A stretch of DNA of 64,000 nucleotides from Thermoleophilales bacterium (GTDB lineage: Bacteria; Actinomycetota; Thermoleophilia; Solirubrobacterales; 70-9). This document shows, one piece after another, positions 8,467 through 14,317 of this stretch. The DNA is taken from the NCBI GenBank assembly GCA_020636895.1, contig JACJWZ010000001.1, positions 930,001-994,000 on the forward strand. The letters run 5' to 3'. The notes under the pieces were generated by a model. It searched no databases. It was not told the origin of the DNA and was given only the letters and a program-made list of their open reading frames with translations. Position 1 is the stretch's first letter. Every line of letters starts with the position of its first letter. The position numbers and the translations under genes are program-made.

Positions 8467-8577
8467 CCACATCCAGAGGGGTGGAGGGAACTGGCCCTAC
8501 GAAACCCCGGCAACCGCTTCAGGCGACAGCTTGAAGAAAGGTGCCAATTCCATCAGGTGGATACCTGGGAGATGTGA
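8467..8577 (+). promoter_or_regulatory. SAM-I (S-box) riboswitch
   Basis: The conserved SAM-I core is present in order: CCAGAGGGGTGGAGGGA, then ACTGGCCC, GAAACCCCGGCAACC, and after a variable P3 arm AAGGTGCCAATTCC. P1 closes CACATC (8468-8473) with GATGTG (8571-8576). S-box RNAs bind S-adenosylmethionine and normally switch downstream methionine or sulfur genes off when SAM is plentiful. Here the downstream gene is a threonine-synthase-like PLP enzyme followed by a sulfur carrier. An intrinsic terminator follows 19 bases after P1. Confidence 0.95.
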
Positions 8578-8595
8578 GTGGGGAGTTCCACTCGG

Positions 8596-8626
8596 GACCT
8601 CTGCTCGCACCGGCAGAGGTCTTTTT
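8596..8626 (+). terminator. Riboswitch expression-platform terminator
   Basis: Perfect 9-base-pair stem GACCTCTGC (8596-8604) with GCAGAGGTC (8613-8621), an 8-base loop and TTTTT at 8622-8626, between the riboswitch and the start codon at 8659. The segment TCCACTC (8587-8593) just before it can pair with GAGTGG at 8576-8581, touching P1, or with GAGTGGA at 8638-8644 just before the ribosome-binding site, so it is a plausible switching strand. Confidence 0.9.
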
Positions 8627-8658
8627 CATAAGCAAGCGAGTGGAAACGGAGTAATCGG

Positions 8659-9894
8659 ATGTCATCGACGTTGCAGGGACTCAGGTGCAAGGAGTGCAAG
8701 CGGGAGTACCCGCTCGAGGCGCTCTACTTCTGCCCCGACTGCTTCGGCCCGCTGGAGGTCGCCTACGACTTCTCCGGCCTCGACGCCGAGGAGGTGCGCA
8801 GGCGCATCCAGGCCGGCACCACCGGGATCTGGCGCTACGCGGACTTCCTGCCCTTCGAGACGCGTCCGGCTAGCTCGCTCGAGCCCGGCCTGACGCCGCT
8901 GGTCAAGGCCGATCGCCTCGCCGAGAAGCTCGGCGTCGGCGAGGTCTGGATCAAGAACGACGCCGCCAACCCGACCCACAGCTTCAAGGACCGCGTCGTC
9001 GCCGTCGCCCTCGCGAAGGCAATCGAGCTCGGATTCGACACGATCGCCTGCGCGTCGACCGGCAACCTCGCGAACGCCGTCGCCGCCCACGCGGCCGCGG
9101 CGGGGATCGACTCCTACGTGTTCGTGCCGTCCGACCTCGAGGAGCAGAAGCTGCTCGCGACGGCTGTCTATGGGACGACGCTCGTCGGTGTCGACGGCGC
9201 CTACGACGACGTCAACCGCCTCTGCACCCAGCTCGCCGAGGAGCGCGGCTGGGCGTTCGTGAACGTCAACCTGCGGCCCTACTACGCGGAGGGCTCCAAG
9301 ACCCTCGCCTACGAGACCGCCGAGCAGCTCGGCTGGCGGCTGCCCGACAAGATCGTCGCCCCGATCGCCTCGGGCTCGCTGTTCACCAAGATCGGCCGCG
9401 GCTTCACCGAGTGGCTCGACCTCGGGCTGATCGAGGGCGAGCTGCCGGCGTTCCACGGCGCCCAGGCGGCCGGTTGCAGCCCGGTCGCCAACGCGTACGC
9501 CGAGGGCCACGACGTCTGCCGCCCGGTGCGCGCCGACACGATCGCCAAGAGCCTCGCGATCGGCACCCCCGCCGACGGTCCCTACGCGCTCGACCTCGCC
9601 CGTACCACCGGTGGGTCGATCGAGTCGGTGAGCGACGACGAGATCCGCGCCGGCATCCGCCTGCTCGCGGAGACCACCGGGATCTTCACCGAGACGGCCG
9701 GTGGCGTCACCACCGCGACGCTGGCCAAGCTCGCGGAGGCCGGTGAGCTCGGGACCGACGACCGGGTGGTCGTCTACATCACCGGCGAGGGCCTGAAGAC
9801 CCTCGACGCTGTGCGCGAGGGCTTCGAGATGCACCGGATCGAGCCCACGCTCGAGTCCTTCGCCGAGACCGTCGCCGAGCCGGCGCTGGCCTGA
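8659..9894 (+). CDS. thrC: Threonine-synthase-like PLP enzyme under SAM control
   Basis: 411 residues, fold-type II PLP enzyme. An N-terminal zinc ribbon (CKECKREYPLEALYFCPDC, residues 8-26) precedes the PLP domain. The lysine that binds PLP is in NPTHSFKDR, where classical threonine synthases have NPTGSFKDR, and STGNLANAVAAHAA holds the cofactor phosphate-binding region; ASGSL and the late GG loop also fit. The textbook role is O-phosphohomoserine to threonine. Control by a SAM-I riboswitch and a sulfur carrier gene next door suggest instead, or also, replacement of the phosphate of O-phosphohomoserine by sulfur to give homocysteine; this is inference. ATG 8659 follows CGGAG by 6 bases. Confidence 0.88.
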   Translation: MSSTLQGLRCKECKREYPLEALYFCPDCFGPLEVAYDFSGLDAEEVRRRIQAGTTGIWRYADFLPFETRPASSLEPGLTPLVKADRLAEKLGVGEVWIKNDAANPTHSFKDRVVAVALAKAIELGFDTIACASTGNLANAVAAHAAAAGIDSYVFVPSDLEEQKLLATAVYGTTLVGVDGAYDDVNRLCTQLAEERGWAFVNVNLRPYYAEGSKTLAYETAEQLGWRLPDKIVAPIASGSLFTKIGRGFTEWLDLGLIEGELPAFHGAQAAGCSPVANAYAEGHDVCRPVRADTIAKSLAIGTPADGPYALDLARTTGGSIESVSDDEIRAGIRLLAETTGIFTETAGGVTTATLAKLAEAGELGTDDRVVVYITGEGLKTLDAVREGFEMHRIEPTLESFAETVAEPALA

Positions 9895-9908
9895 GGGCGA
9901 GCTGCAGC

Positions 9909-9928
9909 GGCGCCGACCCGTCGGCGCC
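9909..9928 (+). other. Strong hairpin between thrC-like gene and sulfur carrier gene
   Basis: GGCGCCGA (9909-9916) pairs perfectly with TCGGCGCC (9921-9928) around a 4-base loop. There is no T-run, so it is not an obvious intrinsic terminator; it might modulate mRNA processing or the expression ratio of the two genes. A weak -10-like TAGGTT at 9954-9959 leaves open a separate start for the downstream gene. Confidence 0.5.
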
Positions 9929-9989
9929 CGACCACCCGACATCCCCCATCGTCTAGGTTTCGCGGCCACCGCCTGAGAGGACAGAACCG

Positions 9990-10265
9990 ATGCCCATCAC
10001 CGTCAAGATCCCAGCCCAGCTCCGACCCGCAACCGGTGGCGAGGGGGAGATCGAGATCGAGTCGGCCGCGACCGTCGGTGACGCGCTCGACGCCGTCTTC
10101 GCCCAGCACGACGGGCTCCGCGAGCGAATCACCGAGGACGGCGACCTGCGGCGCTTCGTCAACGTCTACGTCTCGGGTGAGGACATCCGGTTCCAGGACG
10201 GGCTCGAGACGGCGGTCGCCGACGGTGCCGAGGTGACGATCCTGCCCGCCGTCGCGGGCGGCTGA
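9990..10265 (+). CDS. ThiS/MoaD-family sulfur carrier protein
   Basis: 91 residues with the beta-grasp carrier pattern: ITVKIPAQLRPATGG, a helix with TVGDALDAVFAQ, RRFVNVYVSGEDIRF, and AEVTILPAVAGG. The last two residues are Gly-Gly, the site that is adenylated and converted to a thiocarboxylate in ThiS, MoaD and CysO. It acts as a sulfide donor to a partner enzyme; the natural candidate is the PLP enzyme encoded 95 bases upstream, as CysO serves CysM in mycobacteria. No activating E1-like (MoeB/ThiF) or JAMM protease gene is nearby, so these would be supplied from elsewhere. A GAGAGGAC ribosome-binding site precedes ATG 9990. Confidence 0.9.
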   Translation: MPITVKIPAQLRPATGGEGEIEIESAATVGDALDAVFAQHDGLRERITEDGDLRRFVNVYVSGEDIRFQDGLETAVADGAEVTILPAVAGG

Positions 10266-10281
10266 GGATCCGCCCGGCGCC

Positions 10282-11043
10282 TTGGCGCCCTCTCGTCCCG
10301 AGCCGGTCGCGATCCTCTGCGGCGGGCGCGGTACCCGTCTGCAGGAGCACACGCACGCGATCCCGAAGGCGCTGGTCGAGATCGGGGGGCGGCCGATCCT
10401 CTGGCACGTGCTGCGGATCTACGCCGCGCACGGCTTCGAGCGGTTTCTGCTGCTCTGCGGCTACAAGGGGGAGATGGTGGCCGACTTCGCCGCGGCCGCG
10501 GAGCTTCCCGGTGAGGTGGAGGTCGAGTGCGTCGACACAGGCCTCGACACGCCGACGGGGGGTCGCGTCGCCGCCGTCGCCGACCGGCTCGGAGGCGGAA
10601 CCTTCGCGCTGACCTACGCCGACGGGGTCGCCGACGTCGACCTCGGCGCCTCACTCGAGTTCCATCGTGAGCACGGTGCCGCGGCGACCGTGACGTTGGT
10701 GCGCCCGCACGCGCAGTGGGGTGTCGCCAGGGTCGGGGAGGAAGATCGGATCGAGGGCTTCGTCGAGAAGCCGCGCATGGAGCAGTGGGTCAACGGCGGT
10801 TTCATGTTCTGCGAGCCGCGGGTCCTGGACGAGCTCGGTCCGGGGAGCGTCCTCGAGCACGAGCCGCTGGAGCGACTGGCGGCGGCCGGGGAGCTGCGGG
10901 GCTGGCGGCACGAGGGCTTCTGGGACTGCATGGACACCTACAAGGACGCGGTCGTCCTCAACGACCTCTGGGCTGCGGGAGCGCCTCCGTGGCGCGTCTG
11001 GGACGGGGCCGCCGCCCCGGATCCCGGCGGCGTCGCGCCATGA
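10282..11043 (+). CDS. rfbF: Nucleotidyltransferase, glucose-1-phosphate cytidylyltransferase-like
   Basis: 253 residues. The nucleotide-binding start is VAILCGGRGTRLQEHTHAIPKALVEIGGRPILWH, and TYADGVADVD holds the metal-binding Asp. WGVARVGEEDRIEGFVEKP, VNGGFMF and the C-terminal RHEGFWDCMDTYKDAVVLNDLW resemble RfbF, which makes CDP-glucose from CTP and glucose 1-phosphate for deoxysugars. Glucose- or mannose-specific relatives cannot be excluded, but the next gene resembles CDP-glucose 4,6-dehydratase, supporting RfbF. TTG 10282 is the first start in frame, 17 bases after the sulfur carrier stop; the stop overlaps the next gene by ATGA. Confidence 0.82.
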   Translation: MAPSRPEPVAILCGGRGTRLQEHTHAIPKALVEIGGRPILWHVLRIYAAHGFERFLLLCGYKGEMVADFAAAAELPGEVEVECVDTGLDTPTGGRVAAVADRLGGGTFALTYADGVADVDLGASLEFHREHGAAATVTLVRPHAQWGVARVGEEDRIEGFVEKPRMEQWVNGGFMFCEPRVLDELGPGSVLEHEPLERLAAAGELRGWRHEGFWDCMDTYKDAVVLNDLWAAGAPPWRVWDGAAAPDPGGVAP

Positions 11044-12005
11044 GAAGGGCGCTGGTCACGGGTGGGCGCGGCTTCGTCGGCGCCTGGCTCTGCCGCGAGC
11101 TCCTCGAGCGCGGGGTGGAGGTCCGCTCCCTCGATCGCCGCGGACCTCACGAGCGCCCTTCGACCCTGCGGCTGCTCGGCGTCGACGGCGACGTCGAGGA
11201 GGTCGAGGGAGACCTGCGCGATCGCGCCGCGGTGACGGCTGCCTTGGCTGGGGAGGACACGGTCTTCCACCTCGCCGCGGAGACGATCGTCGGGACCGTC
11301 AAGGCCGATCCGGTCGGCGGCTTCGAGACCAACGTCGCCGGGACCTGGACGCTGCTCGAGGCCTGCCGGAAGGAGGGGACCGAGCGCGTCGTCGTCGCCT
11401 CCTCCGACAAGGCCTACGGCGCCCACGAGGAGCTCCCCTATCGCGAGGACCTGCCCCTGCAGCCGACGGCTCCCTACGAGGCCTCGAAGGCGGCGACCGA
11501 CCTGATCGCACGTTCCTACTGGCCCGCCTTCGGGCTGCCCGTCGCGGTCACCCGCTTCGCCAACATCTACGGCGGCGGCGATCTCAACTTCTCGCGGCTC
11601 GTCCCCGAGGCGGTGTGCGCGGTCCTCGACGGCCGCCGCCCGGTGCTGCGCTCCGACGGATCGCCGGTGCGGGATCTGCTCTACGTCGAGGACGCGGTCG
11701 GCGCCTACCTGGCCATCGCCGCCGCGCTGGACCGCGACGACGTGCGCGGGGAGGCGTTCAACGCCGGCGGCGAGCGTCCCTACTCGGTGCTCGAGATCGT
11801 TTCCGCGATCACCGATGTCGCCGGCTCCGACGTCGAGCCGGACGTCCGGGGCAGCGGCAACCCCGACGGCGAGATCGACCGCCAGTACGTCGACGCCTCG
11901 AAGATCGACGAGCGGTGCGGATGGCGGCCGCGGGTGGCGTTGGAGGAGGGGATCGCACGCACACTCGCGTGGTACCGAGAGCGCCCGGAGATCCGCCCGG
12001 CCTGA
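11040..12005 (+). CDS. rfbG: NAD-dependent epimerase/dehydratase, CDP-glucose 4,6-dehydratase-like
   Basis: 321 residues, extended short-chain dehydrogenase fold. The Rossmann motif is ALVTGGRGFVGAWL, HLAAETIVG is typical of sugar dehydratases, SSDKAYG replaces the usual Ser/Thr region, and YEASK is the catalytic YxxxK. NIYGGGDLNFSRLVP is close to the NxxGGGD...R(L)IPD signature of CDP-glucose 4,6-dehydratases (RfbG). The product would be CDP-4-keto-6-deoxyglucose, a precursor of 3,6-dideoxyhexoses or related sugars. No later genes of such a route are in the window, apart from a glycosyltransferase on the other strand. ATG 11040 overlaps the previous stop. Confidence 0.82.
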   Translation: MRRALVTGGRGFVGAWLCRELLERGVEVRSLDRRGPHERPSTLRLLGVDGDVEEVEGDLRDRAAVTAALAGEDTVFHLAAETIVGTVKADPVGGFETNVAGTWTLLEACRKEGTERVVVASSDKAYGAHEELPYREDLPLQPTAPYEASKAATDLIARSYWPAFGLPVAVTRFANIYGGGDLNFSRLVPEAVCAVLDGRRPVLRSDGSPVRDLLYVEDAVGAYLAIAAALDRDDVRGEAFNAGGERPYSVLEIVSAITDVAGSDVEPDVRGSGNPDGEIDRQYVDASKIDERCGWRPRVALEEGIARTLAWYRERPEIRPA

Positions 12006-12014
12006 TCGCAGCCA

Positions 12015-12028
12015 AGCGGCCGGCCGCT
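12015..12028. other. 14-base perfect palindrome between convergent genes
   Basis: AGCGGCCGGCCGCT at 12015-12028 lies in the 63-base gap between the rfbG-like gene and the convergent glycosyltransferase. It may help stop transcription from both sides, but there is no T-run and it may be chance in such GC-rich DNA. Confidence 0.25.
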
Positions 12029-12068
12029 GACCGCGGTCTCCCGGCTCCGACTCTCACCGCTCGCCGGT

Positions 12069-13199
12069 TTAGGCGACTGAACGCAGCAAACGTGCGTAGC
12101 GGCGAGTCACCGTTGCGGCGCTGAACTCGCTGAGGGCGGCCCGGCGCAGCCGCTCGCGGTCCCAGCTGCGGCTCCGGATCGCCTCGATCGCGGCGCCCAC
12201 GTTGTCGGGCGTCGGGTCGTCGATCGGCTCGCCGACGTCGATCCCGAGGCTGTCGCGGATCTCGCGCAGCGTCGGCCCGAATCCGGCGACCGGAGCGCCG
12301 GCGGCGAGCGCCTCGATCATCACGAGGCCAAACGACTCGCTGAAGGAGGGCAGGCAGACGAGCTCGGCGGATCGCATCACCTCGATCACCGCGCCGACGT
12401 GGAGCTTCGGCTTGACGAACGGCGCGAACTCGACCCGGTCGCCGATCCCGAGCTCGCTCGTCAGCGCGCGCAGCTCCTCCTCGAGCGGGCCGCGCCCCTG
12501 CATCGTCACGCTCAGCCCGGGCGTCGCCGCGGCTGCTCGCAGCACCGCCGCGGCGTTCTTGCGCGGGTTGAAGGAGCCGACGAACGCGACGCCCTCGCGC
12601 GGTCCGGAGACGTCGATGCCCGGCTCGGCGAAGCCGGGCTGCAGCGGGTTCGGGATGACGAGCGCGCGCTCGGGGTAGCGGAGCCCGAGCTCAGCCGGCC
12701 CGAGGTCGCGTGTGTAGGCCGAGGGGAAGACGACCGCGCTCACCGAATCCAGCCCGGCCTGCGCCGCACGGCGGTAGCGCTCGGCGCGTTCCTCCTCGCC
12801 CTTGGCGCGGATCGCGCGCCACTCGTGGACCACGGCGACGACCGGGAGCTCCGGGGCGACCGCGTGCTGCACGCGCGAGTAGCGGGCGCCGTTGAAGGCC
12901 GCGAGGTTGTTGAGCAGCACGACGTCGGGCCGCTCGCGTTCAAGCAGGAGGGAGGTGAAGCGCCGGGGCCTGCCCTCCTTCGGCTGCATGAAGATGGGCA
13001 ACGGCGCCTTCGATTGCGCCCTGAGCCTGAGGACGCGCTGGGGCGGTGGGATCAGTACCCCGATCGGATCGATGCGATGGCGCCAGGGGTGGAGCCGGAG
13101 CTCGTCGAGCAGGGTGACGTTGAAGCGGGTGACGCCGCCGCGCAGGCGGCCGCCCCACTCGGGTGGGATCGGCCCCACGGTGAGCAGCCGCGTGCGCAT
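12069..13199 (-). CDS. Glycosyltransferase family 4 protein
   Basis: 376 residues, GT-B fold. The N-terminal domain begins LLTVGPIPPEWGGRLRGGV, the usual acceptor-side glycine loop. The C-terminal donor domain has VAFVGSFNPRKN, then GPLEEELRAL, SFSESFGLVMIEALAAGAPVAGF with the paired glutamates of GT4 enzymes, and a terminal helix. It transfers a sugar from an NDP-sugar to an unknown acceptor, likely an envelope glycan. ATG 13199 is chosen because the fold begins there; ATG 13220 would add seven Pro-rich residues. It lies 58 bases behind the GroES-like gene on the same strand and converges on the rfbF/rfbG-like pair, suggesting a small surface-glycan locus. Confidence 0.86.
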   Translation of the reverse strand: MRTRLLTVGPIPPEWGGRLRGGVTRFNVTLLDELRLHPWRHRIDPIGVLIPPPQRVLRLRAQSKAPLPIFMQPKEGRPRRFTSLLLERERPDVVLLNNLAAFNGARYSRVQHAVAPELPVVAVVHEWRAIRAKGEEERAERYRRAAQAGLDSVSAVVFPSAYTRDLGPAELGLRYPERALVIPNPLQPGFAEPGIDVSGPREGVAFVGSFNPRKNAAAVLRAAAATPGLSVTMQGRGPLEEELRALTSELGIGDRVEFAPFVKPKLHVGAVIEVMRSAELVCLPSFSESFGLVMIEALAAGAPVAGFGPTLREIRDSLGIDVGEPIDDPTPDNVGAAIEAIRSRSWDRERLRRAALSEFSAATVTRRYARLLRSVA

Positions 13200-13257
13200 C
13201 GCCCCGGGGGGCGGCGGCATCCGCGGCGCGCGCCGGCTCAGGTTCCCTCCCCGTCGG

Positions 13258-13650
13258 TCATTCCGGCCGCGGCACCTCCGCGGTCCGGCCGCAGACCGGG
13301 CAGGCGTCACCCTCTCCGGGACCCTCGCCGTGGCAGAGCGGGCAGTCGCTGAGCTCCTCCAGCGTGCCGAGGAGGTCACGGACCGCGCAGACGAGCAGGC
13401 GCTCCTCGTCGACCTCGATCCAGACCCCGGCGCTCGCCGGGAAGACGACGTGGTCACCGGGGGCGACCGGCATCTTCACCCCGGCGGACTCCCACCAGTC
13501 GAGCCCGGGCCCGACGGCGACGACGACGCCGTGCTGCGGGGGCGGCTCGCGCGTCCCCGGCGGCACCACGAGGCCGGAGCTGCGGACCCGGTCGGGCTCG
13601 AGCTCCTTGATCACGACCTGGTCGAATAGCGGGCGGAGGACGTGGCGCAT
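13258..13650 (-). CDS. GroES-like (Cpn10 fold) protein with C-terminal zinc-binding tail
   Basis: 130 residues. The first 95 match the co-chaperonin fold: VLRPLFDQVVIKELEPDRVRSSGLVVPP, then GVVVAVGPG, a central VAPGDHVVFPASAGVWIEVDEERLLVC. A mobile-loop-like segment (SSGLVVPPGTREPPPQ) is present. Unlike GroES it carries a tail of about 30 residues with CPLC-HGEGPGEGDA-CPVC, resembling one zinc-binding half of the DnaJ CxxCxGxG finger. No chaperonin gene is adjacent. Whether it caps GroEL is unknown; it may be a paralog with its own partner. The gene is divergent from the lipoprotein gene across a 55-base gap and precedes the glycosyltransferase. Confidence 0.8.
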   Translation of the reverse strand: MRHVLRPLFDQVVIKELEPDRVRSSGLVVPPGTREPPPQHGVVVAVGPGLDWWESAGVKMPVAPGDHVVFPASAGVWIEVDEERLLVCAVRDLLGTLEELSDCPLCHGEGPGEGDACPVCGRTAEVPRPE

Positions 13651-13705
13651 CGACCTGAGGTTAGTGCCGGGCAGGCGGGCGCAGCGGGTCTGGGATGCTG
13701 GCGGC

Positions 13706-14182
13706 GTGCGGAAACCGGTGATCGCGACCACGGCATGCGTCGCCCTCCTGGTGGGGTTGCCGGTCGCGGGGTGCGGCGACGAGGAGCCCGACGCGACGAG
13801 CGGCTCGGCCACGGTGGGCGGCGGCGAATCGACGCCCGCGACGCAGCCGGCAGCCACGACCTCGACGACGACGGAGCCGGCCGCTCGAGCGCTGGTCCCG
13901 CCCCCTTGCCCGCCCTCCGACAACTGCGAGCGCGCATCCGGCGAGATCCTTTACGTCGAGCGCGTCGACCCGGACGGTGACGGGGATGCGCACTTCGTCC
14001 TGCTCAGCCGCGAGAGCATCACGGCGCCCGGCGTGTCCGTGATCGACGTCCGTGTCGACCTGCGGCCGAGCCCGCTGCCTCGTCCGGGCGATCAGCTCGC
14101 CGCCTCCGGCCCTGTGTATGAGGGCAGCTATGGCCAGCGGCAGATCCAGGCCGACGCGATCAGGTTCCGGCGGATCGGCTGA
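13706..14182 (+). CDS. Predicted lipoprotein of unknown function
   Basis: 158 residues from GTG 13706. A basic start and hydrophobic stretch (IATTACVALLVGLPVAGC) end in the lipobox LPVAGC, so signal peptidase II processing and lipid attachment at the Cys are likely. A Thr/Ser/Ala/Pro linker of about 45 residues follows, as in many actinobacterial surface lipoproteins. The C-terminal part (EILYVERVDPDGDGDAHFVLLSRESITAPGVSVIDV) looks like a small beta-rich domain; I recognise no family. It is divergent from the GroES-like gene. Confidence 0.75.
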   Translation: MRKPVIATTACVALLVGLPVAGCGDEEPDATSGSATVGGGESTPATQPAATTSTTTEPAARALVPPPCPPSDNCERASGEILYVERVDPDGDGDAHFVLLSRESITAPGVSVIDVRVDLRPSPLPRPGDQLAASGPVYEGSYGQRQIQADAIRFRRIG

Positions 14183-14204
14183 CGGCCGTTTCCGGTTGTC
14201 CGTT

Positions 14205-14227
14205 GCGCGCCGCTGCGAAGGCGCTAT
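14205..14227 (+). promoter_or_regulatory. Candidate promoter of the first secreted hydrolase gene
   Basis: A possible -35 TTGCGC and -10 TATATG separated by 16 bases lie about 90 bases before the TTG start at 14318, in an otherwise gene-free 135-base gap. The strong ribosome-binding site AGGAGGAGA follows at about 14302-14310. The call rests on sequence resemblance only. Confidence 0.4.
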
Positions 14228-14317
14228 ATGCTCCCGCGCGTTCGCGGGCGAGCGGGGCGCCACGCGAGCCAGGTAGCCGGCCCGGCGGCCTGAGACCAAA
14301 CAGGAGGAGAGAGAACT

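Noticed and set aside
8352..8513. N-terminal extension of corA by 54 residues.
   Set aside because: It would run through the SAM riboswitch and its promoter on the other strand; the extension lacks similarity to CorA and ATG 8351 is sufficient.
10721..12124. A 467-codon Arg-rich plus-strand frame over the rfbF/rfbG-like genes.
   Set aside because: Arg/Ala/Gly-rich product without motifs, out of phase with two genes that have full family signatures.
12399..13352. A 317-codon plus-strand frame opposite the glycosyltransferase.
   Set aside because: Antisense to a clear GT4 gene, no start signal and no recognisable fold.
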